DNA of 64,000 bases from Ancistrus triradiatus (taxonomy: Eukaryota; Chordata; Actinopteri; Siluriformes; Loricariidae). A program made the translations under genes and the position numbers. Positions 1 to 10,952 of the stretch are shown here, one piece after another (within the stretch, counting starts at the first letter, position 1; every line of letters begins with the position of its first letter). Under the pieces are notes generated by a model, which saw nothing but the letters and a program-made list of their open reading frames with translations, was not told the origin of the DNA and searched no databases. Where the stretch lies: the NCBI GenBank assembly GCA_025084515.1, contig JAJAGP010000276.1:434001-498000 (forward strand), written 5' to 3'.

Positions 1-504
1 GGTACTACAGGTTTTTTTGCACTGGTGACATTTCAGAAAAAATGTAATGTCTTTTACTGAAGGTAAAAATCAATCATTTTGACAAAAAAATCGAATCGTG
101 CCCTCAGAATCGTGAACTGAATCATGAGCAGAGTGTCATGACTCCCCTACTTTGAGGAGATTTGTAATAAGCAGCGTGGTTTAGCATTACCGGTATGACT
201 GTATGATTGGGATGCGATCCGACAAATCCATCGCAAGTTGAATGCATCATAAATGTATTGTAACAAAGCCGGGTATTGTAATGCGTATCGCTTGCCCATG
301 GAAAAATCGACATTCAAGAATCAGAGTACGTTTTCTGCTGAATGTGCATTTAGGTTTATTATCAGATTCCTATTCAAAAGTCGAAAAAAGTCGAGCCATC
401 TTAAAACAGGGAGTACCTGTATTTCCATCTTTAAAATAACCCCTGAAGTAAGAGAACTGTGACATGTGAGACTGTTGTACTGTTTTCCAGAAGGTCAAAC
501 GTAC
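1..504. other. intron sequence, no gene recognised
   Basis: By position this is ubtf intron between the 505-632 exon and the next exon, which lies left of the window. I see no further HMG-box exon. Bases around 390-420 share a short stretch (gggagtacctgt) with 43130-43145, so part may be an old interspersed repeat. Confidence 0.5.
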
Positions 505-632
505 GGCGGTGGCTTGGTGGGCCGGCCATCAAACTTGTCCTTGAGCTGCCGTTCAGCCTTGGTTAGGACAGACTTGACGTGTTCATCGGAGTTTGCGTCC
601 GGGTGCGCTTCATGGTACGCCCTCATGCTGTC
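505..632 (-). CDS. ubtf: ubtf exon: linker leading to HMG box 3
   Basis: It starts after a pyrimidine-rich acceptor (gtctctcag) at 632. The peptide runs from DSMRAYHEAHP to TKAERQLKDKFDGRPTKPP, and the exon ends before the donor GTACGT (499-504). Vertebrate UBF continues here with NSYSLY of box 3, which is not in the window. Confidence 0.92.
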
Positions 633-3600
633 CTGAGAGACAGATTCAGATAAATCAGAGTGTACGGACAGATTCAGATACATCACTCTAATAAGCATGT
701 GCGTAATCGTGCAGAACCTACCTCATAAGTCTTCTGCAGCTCCAAAGCTTTACTGATCCATTTCAAGCGCTTCTTGTCTGATAGTTGAGACCACTGACGA
801 CGTAAAGCTTCTTTCAGCTCCTTTTGACTTACCTAGAGATGTCAACTCAAGTTTAGAACAAGGACAACAGTTTACAAAATGTCTCAATATTTAAAGCTTG
901 AAGCTCACACACTCACTTCTGGGTGCAGCTTCATGAAAGTCTTCTTCTCATGGTTGTACCACAGCTGCTGAGGGGTTTTGGGCTTCTCTGGAAGATCTGA
1001 CTTTTTTCTTTCTTCTATAAGCTCAGGGTGGTCCTCTCTAAACAGAATATGGAAAAGCCATTTTTCTATAAGAAATAATACACTGGTTGTTGAAGTTCCA
1101 CAGAAACATGAAAGAAACGTCCGATGTAGAGAAAACAATGCTACAAAAATGCTGACAGGAAATCCTGTTAACTCTATGTCGACCCACAACCTTTTCCTGG
1201 TAAGCTGGAATTGCATGCCTGTATTTACATGTTGTAACATGACAGATTAGTTCAGCCCCGACTCGGAAACTGACCCAGTTGGCCACCGCCCTTTTCAAAG
1301 CACAGCCAATGGCATATGACATGGCAAAAAGTGACTCATAGCAGAAACTTATTCTTACTATTGTGCTGACAGTTTTGCCATACCCCAAGATTTAATGCGC
1401 CGTTTAAATGGTACCATGAATCAGATGATGTATATAGCGAGGAAGCCAGTGAGTCTCAGCATTTATGATTCAATCAGCATTTAAAGTCTACATCTACAAC
1501 CCCATATCAGAAAAAGTTGGGACGGTATGGAAAATGCAAATAAAAAAAAGAATGCAATGTTCCTTACATTTACTTTGACTTATTTCATTGCAGACAGTAT
1601 GAACCAGACATTCCATGTGTTGTCTTATTAATTTAATTTCATTTGTTAATAAACATCCATTCCAGCATTTCAGGCCTGCAACACATCCAACAAAAAGTTG
1701 GGACGAGGTAATGTAGGGCTAGTAATGAATTTAAAAAAACTACCTAAATGATGTCAGGTGATGTCAACAGGTGATCACAATCATGATTTGGTACAAAAGC
1801 AGCATCCACGAAAGGTTGAGTCTCTGAGGAGTAATGATGGGAAGAGGATCTCCAGTGTATCAACAAATGTGTGAGAAAATGACTGAAATGTCTAAAAGCA
1901 ATGTTCCTCAAAGAAAGATCGGAAGGAATTTACACATTTCTCTCCTCAGTGCAAGAAATCATTCAACAATTCAAGGAATCAGGAGGAATTTCAGTGCATA
2001 AAGGGCAAGTTACATTCACAAATGCCCCTAAAAACTTTATTGTGCAAAAAAGAAGCCTAATGTTAACAATGTCCAGACAGAGTGTCGACTTCTCTGGGTT
2101 CAGAGGAATCTGGGATGGATCATCACACAGTGGAAACGTGTATTGTGGTCAGAATAATCAGTATTCCAGATCTTTTTTTGGAAGAAATGCAGGCTGTGTG
2201 CTCCAGAACAAAGACAAAAAGGACAATCCAGGGACCATTCAGACTATTATCAGCAACAACTTCAAAAGCCAGACTCTGTCAAGATATGGGGTTGGCTCCC
2301 TAATGCCAAAGACCCTTGGCAAAGGTCATCTACACTTCTGTGATGGCAGCATTAATGCAATAAAAAAGTACATTGACATTTTAGAACAACATTAGAACAA
2401 TTCCTTCAATATGACAGGAAATCTTTCTTTGAGTAACATTGCTTTTAAACATTTTAATAATTATCTTACACATTTGTTGATTAACTGAAGGTCCTCTGCT
2501 CACCTTTACTCCTAAAAGACTTTTGGGGATACTGCTTTTGTACCAAATCATGATCATAATCACCTGTTTACATTACCTGTTTGAAATCATATCATGTCAT
2601 ATCATATCATGAATGTAGTTTTTTTTTTACCTCATTACTAGCCCTAATTTGCCCCGTCCCAACTTTTTTTGGAATGCGTTTTAGGCCTGCGATGTAGGAA
2701 TGGATGTTTATTTACAAATAAAATGAAAATGAAAAAAAAAAAAAAAAAAAAACCCTTAAATATCTTGGGTTCATACTGTCTGCAATGATATAAGTGTCAA
2801 CGTACATGTAAGGAGCACGGCAGGGTTTTTTATATTTGCATTTTCCATACAATCCCAACTTTTCTGATTTGGGGTTTTACATGACATGGCAGATCTTAAA
2901 CCCGAAGGTGCCGTGCACCCAGCCTTATAGTGACTGAAGCACTAACTGCTTATCTTCTGACAGCAGCCTAAACCCCCAAACTGCTGCAATAGTTACTTCG
3001 ACCAATAACAGTACAAAATAAAGGACGATCAGCCAAAGTCATTTCAATATTGAGGGGAACGTGGGTACCTACTTAAACCGTGCCATGTTCTTCTCAAAGG
3101 ATTCCTTCTCCCTCTGGAATTCCTGTATGTATTTCAGCTGAAGGGGAAAAAAAACACCAATAATTAATCTTGTGTCTTGCAAAAACACAAAAGCAAACTT
3201 ACAGATTCACAGAACTCAAAGAATGTTCTCCTTTTACTGTAGCACACCTTTTTCTTTTCAGGGAGCTCTTTGTATTTTTTGGAGAGGATTTTGGTGAGAT
3301 CCAGGTTGCTCATCTCTGGGTGGATTTTTGCATACTTGGCCCTTTTCTCCATAAAGAAACGAAAATATGGAGTCAGCGGCTTCTTCGGAAAGTCTGGATG
3401 TGTCTGTGGAAGATATAAAGTCCCTTATTTTTTGTAACTTTATAATACGTTATGCAAATTAACTCCTCATTCTATTGTGAATGTTTCATGTTTGACATAA
3501 ACTTAAAATCCAAAACCTTACCTTCAGTTTCTTTCCTTTGTAAGGATTCTTCACGTACTCCATTGCATCGATGATAAGCTCCGTCATTGTCCTGTATTTC

Positions 3601-5202
3601 CGCACCTAAGGGAAAAGTAATTGTACGTTCTGCTACATTACTGTGCTGCAACTTTAACAATAATATTTTTAATTATACCACAGTTAGTTCCAACCCCGCA
3701 ATTTGTTTGGCTGAGAGACGTTAAAGCAGTGACATTACTGCCTGATAATGGCCCACTGACCGACGCCCTATAAGGATTACTCCATGGGACTGTGGTAGCC
3801 TAGCGGTTAAGGCACTGGACTCTGGACCAGAGCTGCTACCGTTGGGTCCTTGAGCAAGACCCTTAACCCACGATTGCTTGGATTGTAAGATTGTACCAAT
3901 TGTAAGTCTAATTTACAGCTAAATGCTGTAAATGTAAATGTACTCCACTACATACACACACGTAACCTAGCAACGACAGCAGCCAAGTTATAATGACACA
4001 AGTAAAACACTGCTGAAGTGAAAGCTATAGTTAGTTTATAAAATTTATTGGTTTTGAAAACGATTTAAATTTGGAAGATGAAGCTATTAATGACCAACCT
4101 GAGCCAAAGGTTTATCACCTTTAGGATTTGGAAGCACTGGAAAAGCGAACCAAAGCCAGTACTTTAAATCAAACGTCCCAGGCTCTTAATGGATCCACAA
4201 CTCGATTGAAGAGCAACGAAACTGAAGATCAGTTTCAGTCCCATCAACAAAATGAACTGATCGGAGGTTCATTCATCTGACAGGTTTGAATCAGTGAGTC
4301 CAGCTCTAAACCCAGTGAAGCTGCTGATGCTCTGCTAGTCTGTGTTACATATCTAACTGATAAGATTAACATTAAGAGCTTCATCATGCAAATGTATAAT
4401 CACTAATCAAACAGGGTCCTAGACTTTGGTTACAACATCAGGATATCACTCCGATTTGCTTCAGTCGGTAACACAGTGCATCTTAGCAACAGCCTGCCTT
4501 ATAAACTCGACCCATTTTATTTGCTGAGTGTAAATAAACTTTCTTTCTAATAAATTTAAGCTTACCAATCGATAGATTTATGGTTACTGTCTGTATAATA
4601 AACAGTTATTAGTAATTCTGTTCCTCGACTGAAATACTTAGCAGCGAAGCAACAATAGAATGGAGCCATTTTACCTTGTGGAATGTTGATAAACAAATCG
4701 TTTTTTCTGTCCTCTTTATCTTAAAATCTAACAATAAATGGGGATAACAGACCTGTGGTATAATCGCAATAATACCAAGAGAGGGAGAGCTTTAACGTGA
4801 GATACTGGTACGGTTGTACAAATCATCGGCATTCGGCAGCACACCTGCGCCAGTATCTCACGTTCATGTCTCCCACTCGTCTATTACTGCTTAAATTTAA
4901 GACATGATATGACGACTACTTATCCTGATATAGCACATTACAAACAAATCTTTGCTTTTATAACAATGACCAAATCCAGTACTCCCAGAGTGAAAATGCA
5001 TTTGTGGCATTACAGCTCACCTCAGTGGAAACCTTCTGCCATTTCTGTTTACACATGTCGCCTGTGAAGCTTCCAAAGCTAACCTTGTCCCAGTCAAAAT
5101 GAGACTCTGTGGTCTTGTATTTTAAAGTGTCTCCATCAGGCAACAGACTCCTGATTCTCTCCAGCAGTGTGAGACAGTCTTCCTTACTCCATGCATCAGC
5201 AT
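505..5202 (-). CDS. ubtf: upstream binding transcription factor UBF, N-terminal part (seven exons)
   Basis: UBF is the nucleolar HMG-box protein that binds rDNA promoters and recruits SL1 and RNA polymerase I. On the minus strand the exons join in frame in this order: 5021-5202, 3522-3605, 3248-3403, 3073-3137, 917-1037, 722-832, 505-632. The encoded protein follows vertebrate UBF closely from the N-terminal dimerisation region through HMG boxes 1 and 2. Strong identity tags are GDMCKQKW, HPDFPKKPLTPYFRFF, LSKKYKELPEKKK, EKPKTPQQLWY, QWSQLSDKKRLKWI and RQLKDKFDGRPTKPPP. All junctions have GT/AG sites and matching phases. The exon with the start codon was not found to the right of 5202, and boxes 3 onward and the acidic tail are outside the window. 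Introns carry transposons, but no exon is broken. Confidence 0.95.
722..832 (-). CDS. ubtf: ubtf exon: C-terminal half of HMG box 2
   Basis: It encodes VSQKELKEALRRQWSQLSD followed by KKRLKWISKALELQKTYE, helices 2 and 3 of the second HMG box. The donor GTAGGT lies at 716-721 and the acceptor ctctag at 833-838. It is in phase with both neighbouring exons. Confidence 0.94.
917..1037 (-). CDS. ubtf: ubtf exon: box 1/2 linker and start of HMG box 2
   Basis: It encodes EDHPELIEERKKSDLPEKP then KTPQQLWYNHEKKTFMKLHPE. The first base completes an AAA codon begun in the upstream exon. The donor GTGAGT is at 911-916. The intron upstream (1038-3072) contains the transposon at 1498-2877. Confidence 0.94.
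1498..2877 (+). mobile_element. DNA transposon with long inverted arms and a decayed transposase
   Basis: The outer ends are inverted copies: left ccatatcagaaaaagttggg, right cccaacttttctgatttggg. The inverted similarity extends well inward: the left arm around 1770-1920 matches the right arm around 2420-2560 in reverse (aatcatgatttggtacaaaagcagc against its complement). The interval 1901-2395 is an open frame on plus. It carries a decayed DDE-transposase-like stretch (MWDGSS-like region, KGHLHFCDG-type motif near 2330, then a tract resembling YIDILEQH). The motif set resembles a family widespread in fish whose ends read 'gtcccaac'. Superfamily assignment is tentative (Tc1/mariner-like DDE). 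It sits in a ubtf intron. Confidence 0.75.
3073..3137 (-). CDS. ubtf: ubtf exon: end of HMG box 1
   Basis: It encodes LKYIQEFQREKESFEKNMARF and ends two bases into the next codon. The acceptor is ccccttcag and the donor GTAGGT (3067-3072). It is the third helix of HMG box 1, with the known UBF pattern KYIQ-FQREK--FE. Confidence 0.94.
3248..3403 (-). CDS. ubtf: ubtf exon: most of HMG box 1
   Basis: This exon of exactly 52 codons encodes THPDFPKKPLTPYFRFFMEK through LSKKYKELPEKKK. It is nearly identical to human UBF from memory. The acceptor is tcttccacag and the donor GTGTGC. The read-through after the donor (VCYSKR) is intron. Confidence 0.96.
3522..3605 (-). CDS. ubtf: ubtf exon: end of N-terminal dimerisation region
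   Basis: Exactly 28 codons encode VRKYRTMTELIIDAMEYVKN then PYKGKKLK. Vertebrate UBF has VRKFRTLTELILDAQEHVKN at this place. The donor GTAAGG lies at 3516-3521 and the acceptor ttcccttag just upstream. Confidence 0.95.
3785..3940 (+). mobile_element. tRNA-derived SINE, copy 1
   Basis: A perfect 7-bp target duplication (tactcca) flanks it at 3778-3784 and 3941-3947. The head contains a pol III A-box-like sequence (tagcctagcggtta). The tail ends in repeated 'tgtaaatgtaaatg'. The same family recurs in reverse at 21222-21400 and 58221-58400. It lies in a ubtf intron. Confidence 0.85.
3948..5020. other. ubtf intron, no gene seen
   Basis: AT-rich intronic sequence with no coding signal recognised on either strand. 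Confidence 0.6.
5021..5202 (-). CDS. ubtf: ubtf exon: N-terminal dimerisation region
   Basis: It encodes DADAWSKEDCLTLLERIRSL, then the conserved stretches YKTTESHFDWDKVSFGSFTG and DMCKQKWQKVSTE. It ends at donor GTGAGC (5015-5020). The first codon is shared with an upstream exon that should carry the start Met; I could not find that exon between 5203 and about 18 kb. Confidence 0.94.
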
Positions 5203-5655
5203 CTAACACACACACGCACAAAATGAATCCTACATACTAAAAGCATTAATATTTAAACACCTAGGACATGAAGTAAGAAAGTAAAGAACTAACTGGTCTT
5301 AGCATGTCTCACTACATTCTGTGATTAAAAAAAAAAAAGTGTCCAAAAAAACTACAGCTTTCTGTTTAGACTGTGGTAATGAGAACATCAGATACAGCTC
5401 AGGAGCTGGAAACCAATCTGAGGGAAAAGCCTGACACAAGCAAATCTGTGATGGAGCAGATAAAAAGCCTGGATAATAATCCCCAGGACTAACATTTGTA
5501 AGAGCCACAGACAAACTGCTAGAGATAACAGAAGACTGTTTGTTATTCAGAGCAGTATACAACACTGAATAAATCAAATATACTTAAATCCAAAAGATGC
5601 AGTCATTTTTAACTGGTTTAAAAAGGTAAGTGGCTCTTTGGGTTATTGGGCTTTA
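5203..5655. other. ubtf upstream intron sequence, nothing recognised
   Basis: No exon with a start codon and matching phase is visible. The open frame around 5299-5577 (minus) lacks codon character and homology that I recognise. Confidence 0.5.
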
Positions 5656-6031
5656 CAGTAGTAATTGAAGATTTATGAACCCTTTAGAATGTTCTATAGT
5701 TCTGCATAAATACGAATAAAACATCACCAGCACCACCACACAAGTCCTAAAAGATAAAGAGAACCGGGTTAATTAAACTAGACAAATATTATACTCGGTC
5801 ATTTATTTATTGAGGAAAACAATAGTATGCATCTCATATGTTTCTGGTCACTGCTTATCAGTTTTGCAAATCAACTTGGAAGAACTGGAGCCCATTCCCC
5901 CATAAAGAACAGCTTCAGCTCTTGGATGTTGGTGGGTTTCCTCATATGAACTGCTCGCTTCAGGTCCTTCCACAACATTTCTGTTAGATTAAGTTTGAAT
6001 TGGCCATTACAAAACTTTTAACTTTAAACGT

Positions 6032-6313
6032 TTAACATTTTTCAGTAGAACGTTTTTGTGCACAGGGTTGCTGTCTTGCTTTATGAGCCATGTACTCTGG
6101 AAATTCAGTGCATAAACAGGATGTCCTGATGTTTTCCTTTAGAATTTGGTGGTATAATTTAAAAATTAATGTTCCATCCATGATGGTAAGCTGTTCTAAA
6201 ATGCAGCAAAAGGCCAAAACCATTATACTACCACCACTGTGTGTCACAGATGGCATAGAGTTCTTATACTGAAATTGCAGGGTTTTCCTTTCTCCATACA
6301 TAGCGCTTCTCAT
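6032..6313 (-). pseudogene. Tc1-like transposase fragment
   Basis: A 93-residue open stretch has the HSGGSIMV motif of the DDE core (second Asp region) and YHQILKENI. It is a fragment only: the N-terminal HTH part and the terminal DE region are broken. It belongs to the element at 5656-13018. Confidence 0.7.
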
Positions 6314-6796
6314 TTAAATAAAGTTATGTTTTGGTCTCATCTATCCACAAAATGTTGTTGCAATAGCTTTCTGGCTTGTGCACAAACTTCAGACAGGCAT
6401 CAATGTTCTTTTTGGACAACTGTGGTTTTGCATTTGCAACCTTTACATGCATGCCAGTGTTGTTCAATGTTCTCCTGATGGTGAACTCAAACATAAGCCA
6501 ATCTGAGACAGACCTTTACAGCTCCTCAACAACTCTTTCTCTGGGCTCCAGAGGACTCCCTTTGATTGTGACATTATACACTTCCACAAACGTGTTGTAA
6601 GGATCAGATTTTTATAGATCCCCCTTCTTTAAATGCAACAGGTCAACCACTTGCAGCTGATTGTCCTCCCATTTACTAAAAACACCCAACTCTAATTTCA
6701 CCTTAAAATTAACTGATAATCCTAGAGGTTCACATATTTTTGCCACTCACAGATATGTAGTATAGGGTCAATTTCCTCAATAAATAAATGACCAAG

Positions 6797-7524
6797 TGTG
6801 GTCATAAGTGGCCAAGGGAGGCCACAGCTCAGTTGACAAAGTCTTCAGCTGAATGATGTTTACTTTATTATCCTTTCTTGTATCCCTTAAAAACACAAGC
6901 CAGCAAAATCACATGTGAAAATTCAGAAGCCATTCAAACACAAAAAAAAAGGTAAATGAAGCTCCAATCTGCAAAGGAAAAACAAGTCAATGTCCAAGTC
7001 GGCATCCCTGTCTTTTCCTAAAAAACAAAAAACCCGAACAAAACACTTTGCGCACCTTTCAAACGCAACTTCCCACCAAAAGTAAGGTAAAGTCCATTCC
7101 CCACAAAAGCAGCCCTACCCGTACAAAGCCCACATAAAAACCCGGCTGAAAACCTCACATACACCAAAAAAACACCTACTTCTTCATTCTCTATTCACAC
7201 ATTAACCCAATTTCCTCATACTACAAACCGAGCGCCTACATTTACTCATTACATTAAACATTCGCTTATGCCCTGTTCTCCGCACCCCCTCTCCGTGATT
7301 TCACATGGTCCAGTATTAACTCTGAGTGTGCACCATCCCGGGAAACTAATCCCCCATAGTAAGCATATAGCCATCATATAAATCCATAGTTAGCACATAC
7401 CCAAACCACCATAATTATTAATAGGAGTTTCCGAAACCTGCGTGAGAGTTAAACGATCATACACAAGCTAACACTGCTAAATGGGCATCATGTTATGACA
7501 TAGCCACACAAGCTCGTCATTACA
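6797..7524 (-). repeat. 3' LTR of the Gmr1-like element
   Basis: It starts tgtggtcataag and ends cgtcattaca on plus, matching 12120-12923 over most of its length, including 'ccctctccgtgatttcaca' and 'aggagtttccgaaacctgcg'. Relative to the other LTR it has indels, and the two have clearly diverged. Confidence 0.85.
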
Positions 7525-7689
7525 CACTCCACCCCTTAAAGACGTCACTCTTCACTGTGACAGGAGGAAAAAGTCAGCAATAACACTCTGGGTCCCTGCT
7601 TGGTACTTTACATTAAACCTAAATGGCTGGAGTGACAGGTACCAGCAGGTAATTCGAGCATTATTGTATTTATTCGGTGGGAACATTGC

Positions 7690-8761
7690 AAGACCCTATG
7701 GTCCATTTCCAAAGTGAACTCTTTACCAATCTAATAATACCTTCAAGTGTCCAATGCCCACTTAATGGCCAGTGCCTCTTTCTCTACCATAGATTATTTT
7801 GTCTGTCGTAGAAAGAGCTTACGATTGATGTACTGTTCTGGTCTCTGATCATCTATCTCGACCTTAACCTCTTCTTTGTGGTTGGCAATGGGCATGTCCG
7901 TACAGCCTCGGCTTTATCGAGCTGGGGCTTAATAATGCTCCATCCCAAGACGTAACTCAAATAGGAAACCTCGGGTTTTACCAGCTCACATTTTTTAGCA
8001 TTGATAGTCAAGTCGGCATGATACATTGTACTCCACACATCTGCCAGGTGTTCTTTGTTCTTCCCATGAGGACCGTCGTCTATGTATGCAGCAGCATACT
8101 CTTCCGTGCCGCGCAACACTCGTCCATCATCCTCCGGAAAGTGACTGCCGCACCATGTAATCCAAATGGCATAATTTTGAGGTGATATAGTCCACTTGGC
8201 ACACGGAAAGCAGTCAGTTCTTTAGCAGCATCGGTCAACGGTATTTGCCAATAACCCTTGCACAGATCTAATGTACTCAGGTACTCAAGGCTGATGTAGC
8301 ATTTAGCTTTGAAAAGTCCACACAACCTCAGCTCGACATTTTTCTTAGGTACGAAGACCACTGGGCTGAACCAATTACTCTGAGAGGCCAACATGATCTC
8401 TACCTCTCTCTTTAATGCTGGAACAATCTGTGCCGGAATTCTTCAATGTGTCTGTCTGACTGGTGCTGACAACAGAAGCCGAATATGATGCTGGGCCTTG
8501 GAATTAATGTTGTTCTGCGTGTCCCAGGCATTCGCTGAAGAGGTTTTCAGGTATTTTGTTTATTAGCTCTCCTCTCCTAGTTGGTGATAAATGGTTTAGG
8601 TTATGTAGAGTGGCAGCGGCAGCTACAGGGAAATACTGTACTTCCAACTCCTCATCAACTACTGTCTTGGTCCATAGCTGTTCTTGACTCTGGTCTGTCA
8701 CTCCATGGTCGAAGTAAACACATGGTACATGGTTACATGGTAAACCTGAGTCTTTTTGCAC
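7690..8761 (-). pseudogene. gypsy reverse transcriptase / RNase H, decayed
   Basis: Along minus: a linker (KTVVDEELEVQYFPVAAAA), then RT motifs SPVVFVPKK, STLDLCKGYWQIPL and MPFGLHGAAVTF, then the YIDD active-site box (AAYIDD, near 8090), LTINAKKCELV and CPLPTTKK. After TKK the frame breaks, and a shortened RNase H-like stretch with EKEALAIKWALDT and FTLEMDHRVL (7810-7690, stops inside) follows. The piece normally between TKK and RNase H is missing. The region 8761-8795 carries on the integrase C-terminal linker across the inserted Tc1 element. Confidence 0.85.
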
Positions 8762-8784
8762 CGATCTGGTAAATGAAGTTCATA

Positions 8785-9513
8785 AAGCGGTGCTTGAAAG
8801 TTTGTGAACCCTTTAGAATTTTCTAATTTCTGCATAAATATGATCTAAACCATCAGATTTTCACACAAGTCCCAAAAGTAGATAAAGAGAACCCAGTTAA
8901 ACCAATGTGACAAAAATATTATACTTGGTCATTTATTTATTGAGGAAAGTGATCCAATATTACATATTAGTGAGTGGCAAAAGTATGTGAACCTCTAGGA
9001 TTAGCAGTTCATTTGAAGGTGAAATTAGAGTCGGGTGTTTTCAATCAATGCAATCACAATCAGGTGCGAGTGGGAACCCTGTTTTATTTAAAGAACAGGA
9101 ATCTATCAAAGTCTGCTCTTCACAACACGTTTGTGGAAGTGTATCATGGCACAAACAAAGAAGATTTCTGAGGACCTCAGAAAAAGTTGTTGATGCTCAT
9201 CAGGCTGGAAAAGGTTACAAAACCATCTAGAAAGAGTTTGGACTCCACCAATTCACAGTTAGATAGATTGTGTACAAATTGAATAAATTCAAGACACACC
9301 AGATACTGAAAGCAAAGGTTCACATGCTTTTGCCGCTCAGTAATATGTAATATTGGATAATAACTAAATTATCAAATATAATGTGTGTCTCGTTTGTTTA
9401 ACTGGGTTCTCTTTTATCTACTTTTAGGAAGTGTGAAAATCTGATGTTTTAGGTCATATTTATGAAGAGATGTAGAAAATTCTAAAGGGTTCACAAACTT
9501 TCAAGCAATACTG
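8785..9513 (+). mobile_element. short Tc1-family element inserted in pol
   Basis: The ends are inverted (gcttgaaagtttgtgaaccc at left; gggttcacaaactttcaagc at right), next to TA at 9514-9515. Inside on plus is a remnant of the transposase N-terminus: ISEDLRKKVVDAHQAGKGYK around 9160-9225, then EFGLHQFTVR-like sequence. The catalytic part is deleted, so it is a non-autonomous copy. Its ends match those of the outer Tc1 element (5656-13018). It splits the gypsy pol between the codons for PYEILT and the linker that resumes at about 8780. Confidence 0.85.
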
Positions 9514-10555
9514 TAGGTCAGTATCTCATAAGGTCCTTGCCACTTTGCCAGTAATCCATAATGTGAGGTGGGCAAAAGCAATAAGACTTTTTGGCTTACC
9601 ATTAAATTGCCATTTCTATATGGTTTGTCATACCATGTTTTTGCTTTTGCTGCACTTTTTTTCATATTGTCATGGACCAGATCCTTCATTTTGTCCAACT
9701 TCTTCCTCACCTTTAAGATGCATGACAGGACATTCAGCTGTTCTTCTGCCCAGTCCCCTTCCCAGGCCTCCTTCAGGACATCCAATAGTCCTCCAACTTG
9801 ACGACCATATAGCAGTTCAAAATGGCAAGTAGCCTGTGGAAGCCTGAGGGACTTCCTGATACGTGAAGAGTAGATAGGGCACCCAATCTGTTCCAGTCTC
9901 GACCACAAACTTACACAGCATTGACTTTAGGGTTTGGCTGAACCACTCAACCATTCCATCAGTCTGGGGGTGGTATGGCATGGTCCTAAACCTCTGTATA
10001 CCCAACAGTAAAATTAGTACCTTGATCCATCAGGACTTCCCTCGGTATACCTACCCATGAAAATAGCTGTATAAATGTATTAACAATCTGTCTAGTTTTA
10101 ACCTTTTTAAGAGAGAAAGCTTCAGGGTACCGTGTATCATAGTCACATATGATTAAAATGTACCGGTTACCTGATCTGCTTTTCTCCAAGGAACCTACAA
10201 TATCCATGGCCACACAGGTGAAAGGCACATCTATGATGCGTAGATTCATTAAAGGTACCCAGTCTCTTTTCTCAACCAATGCAGTTAGCTCACATTTGGG
10301 GCATGACTTGCAAAAGTCAATAATGTCCAAATGCTGCCTTGCCAAATACAATCTACTTGCAATTCGAGCTAGGGTTTTCTGCTGGCCCAAGTCCCCCATC
10401 CAAGGTACAGAGTGCCCCAACGGTAACACTTTTGCCCCCATACTTTTGGGAATGTCCAGCTGTTCACCCATACTACTTAGTCGGTATAATTTGTCATCTT
10501 TAATAATTAATTGCTCTTCATCTGTAATCTTATTTCCCAACTCTCCCTTCCCCAC
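9501..10555 (-). pseudogene. gypsy integrase, decayed
   Basis: Along minus: a zinc-binding region (LGHSVPWMGDLGQQKT, then CKSCPKC), with Asp where the second His is expected. The catalytic core follows: first Asp in VAMDIVG, second in LMDQGTNF, and Glu in DGMVEWFSQTLK. The end has LLYGRQVGG, then LLLPTSHYGLLAKWQGPYEI. A frame change lies near 10000, between the second Asp and the Glu. Length and motif order match gypsy integrases. Its place upstream of RT is the key oddity of this element. Confidence 0.88.
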
Positions 10556-10559
10556 CTTT

Positions 10560-10950
10560 TAGGTTAACATCTATTTTTTGCATCTCCCCAATACCACTAG
10601 GTGACATACTGAAATGCAAGAAAGCAGGATTAGGTAATTGTGTCGACATAATGGTGCCCTTGATTTTCTCCCTCAGCTTCTCCTTCTTAGACTTTCTGAC
10701 TGACTGTTTCAGCGAACGGTATTACGTCTAGGTCCAGATTTTGCAGTTCTGCCTACCTACACTGTGAGCACCTAACTACCAAAGTCTCTACCTTATAATT
10801 CCCTTGCAACAGATCAGCCAAAATGGGAATATCCCTACCCAAGATGACAGCGTAAGGAACCTGGTTAATAATCCCTGTAGTCACATAATACATCTGGCCC
10901 TCAAACCGTGGGGTATTCGTGTTCAGCAACGTGGATACACTTAATTACTA
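10560..10950 (-). pseudogene. gypsy protease-like region, broken
   Basis: Between gag and integrase on minus there are stretches such as TTGIINQVPYAVILGRDIPI and LLQGNYKVETLVVRCSQC. They resemble the C-terminal half of a retroelement aspartic protease (ILGRD--I). Several stops follow. The catalytic DSG/DTG motif was not identified. Confidence 0.45.
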
Positions 10951-10952
10951 TA

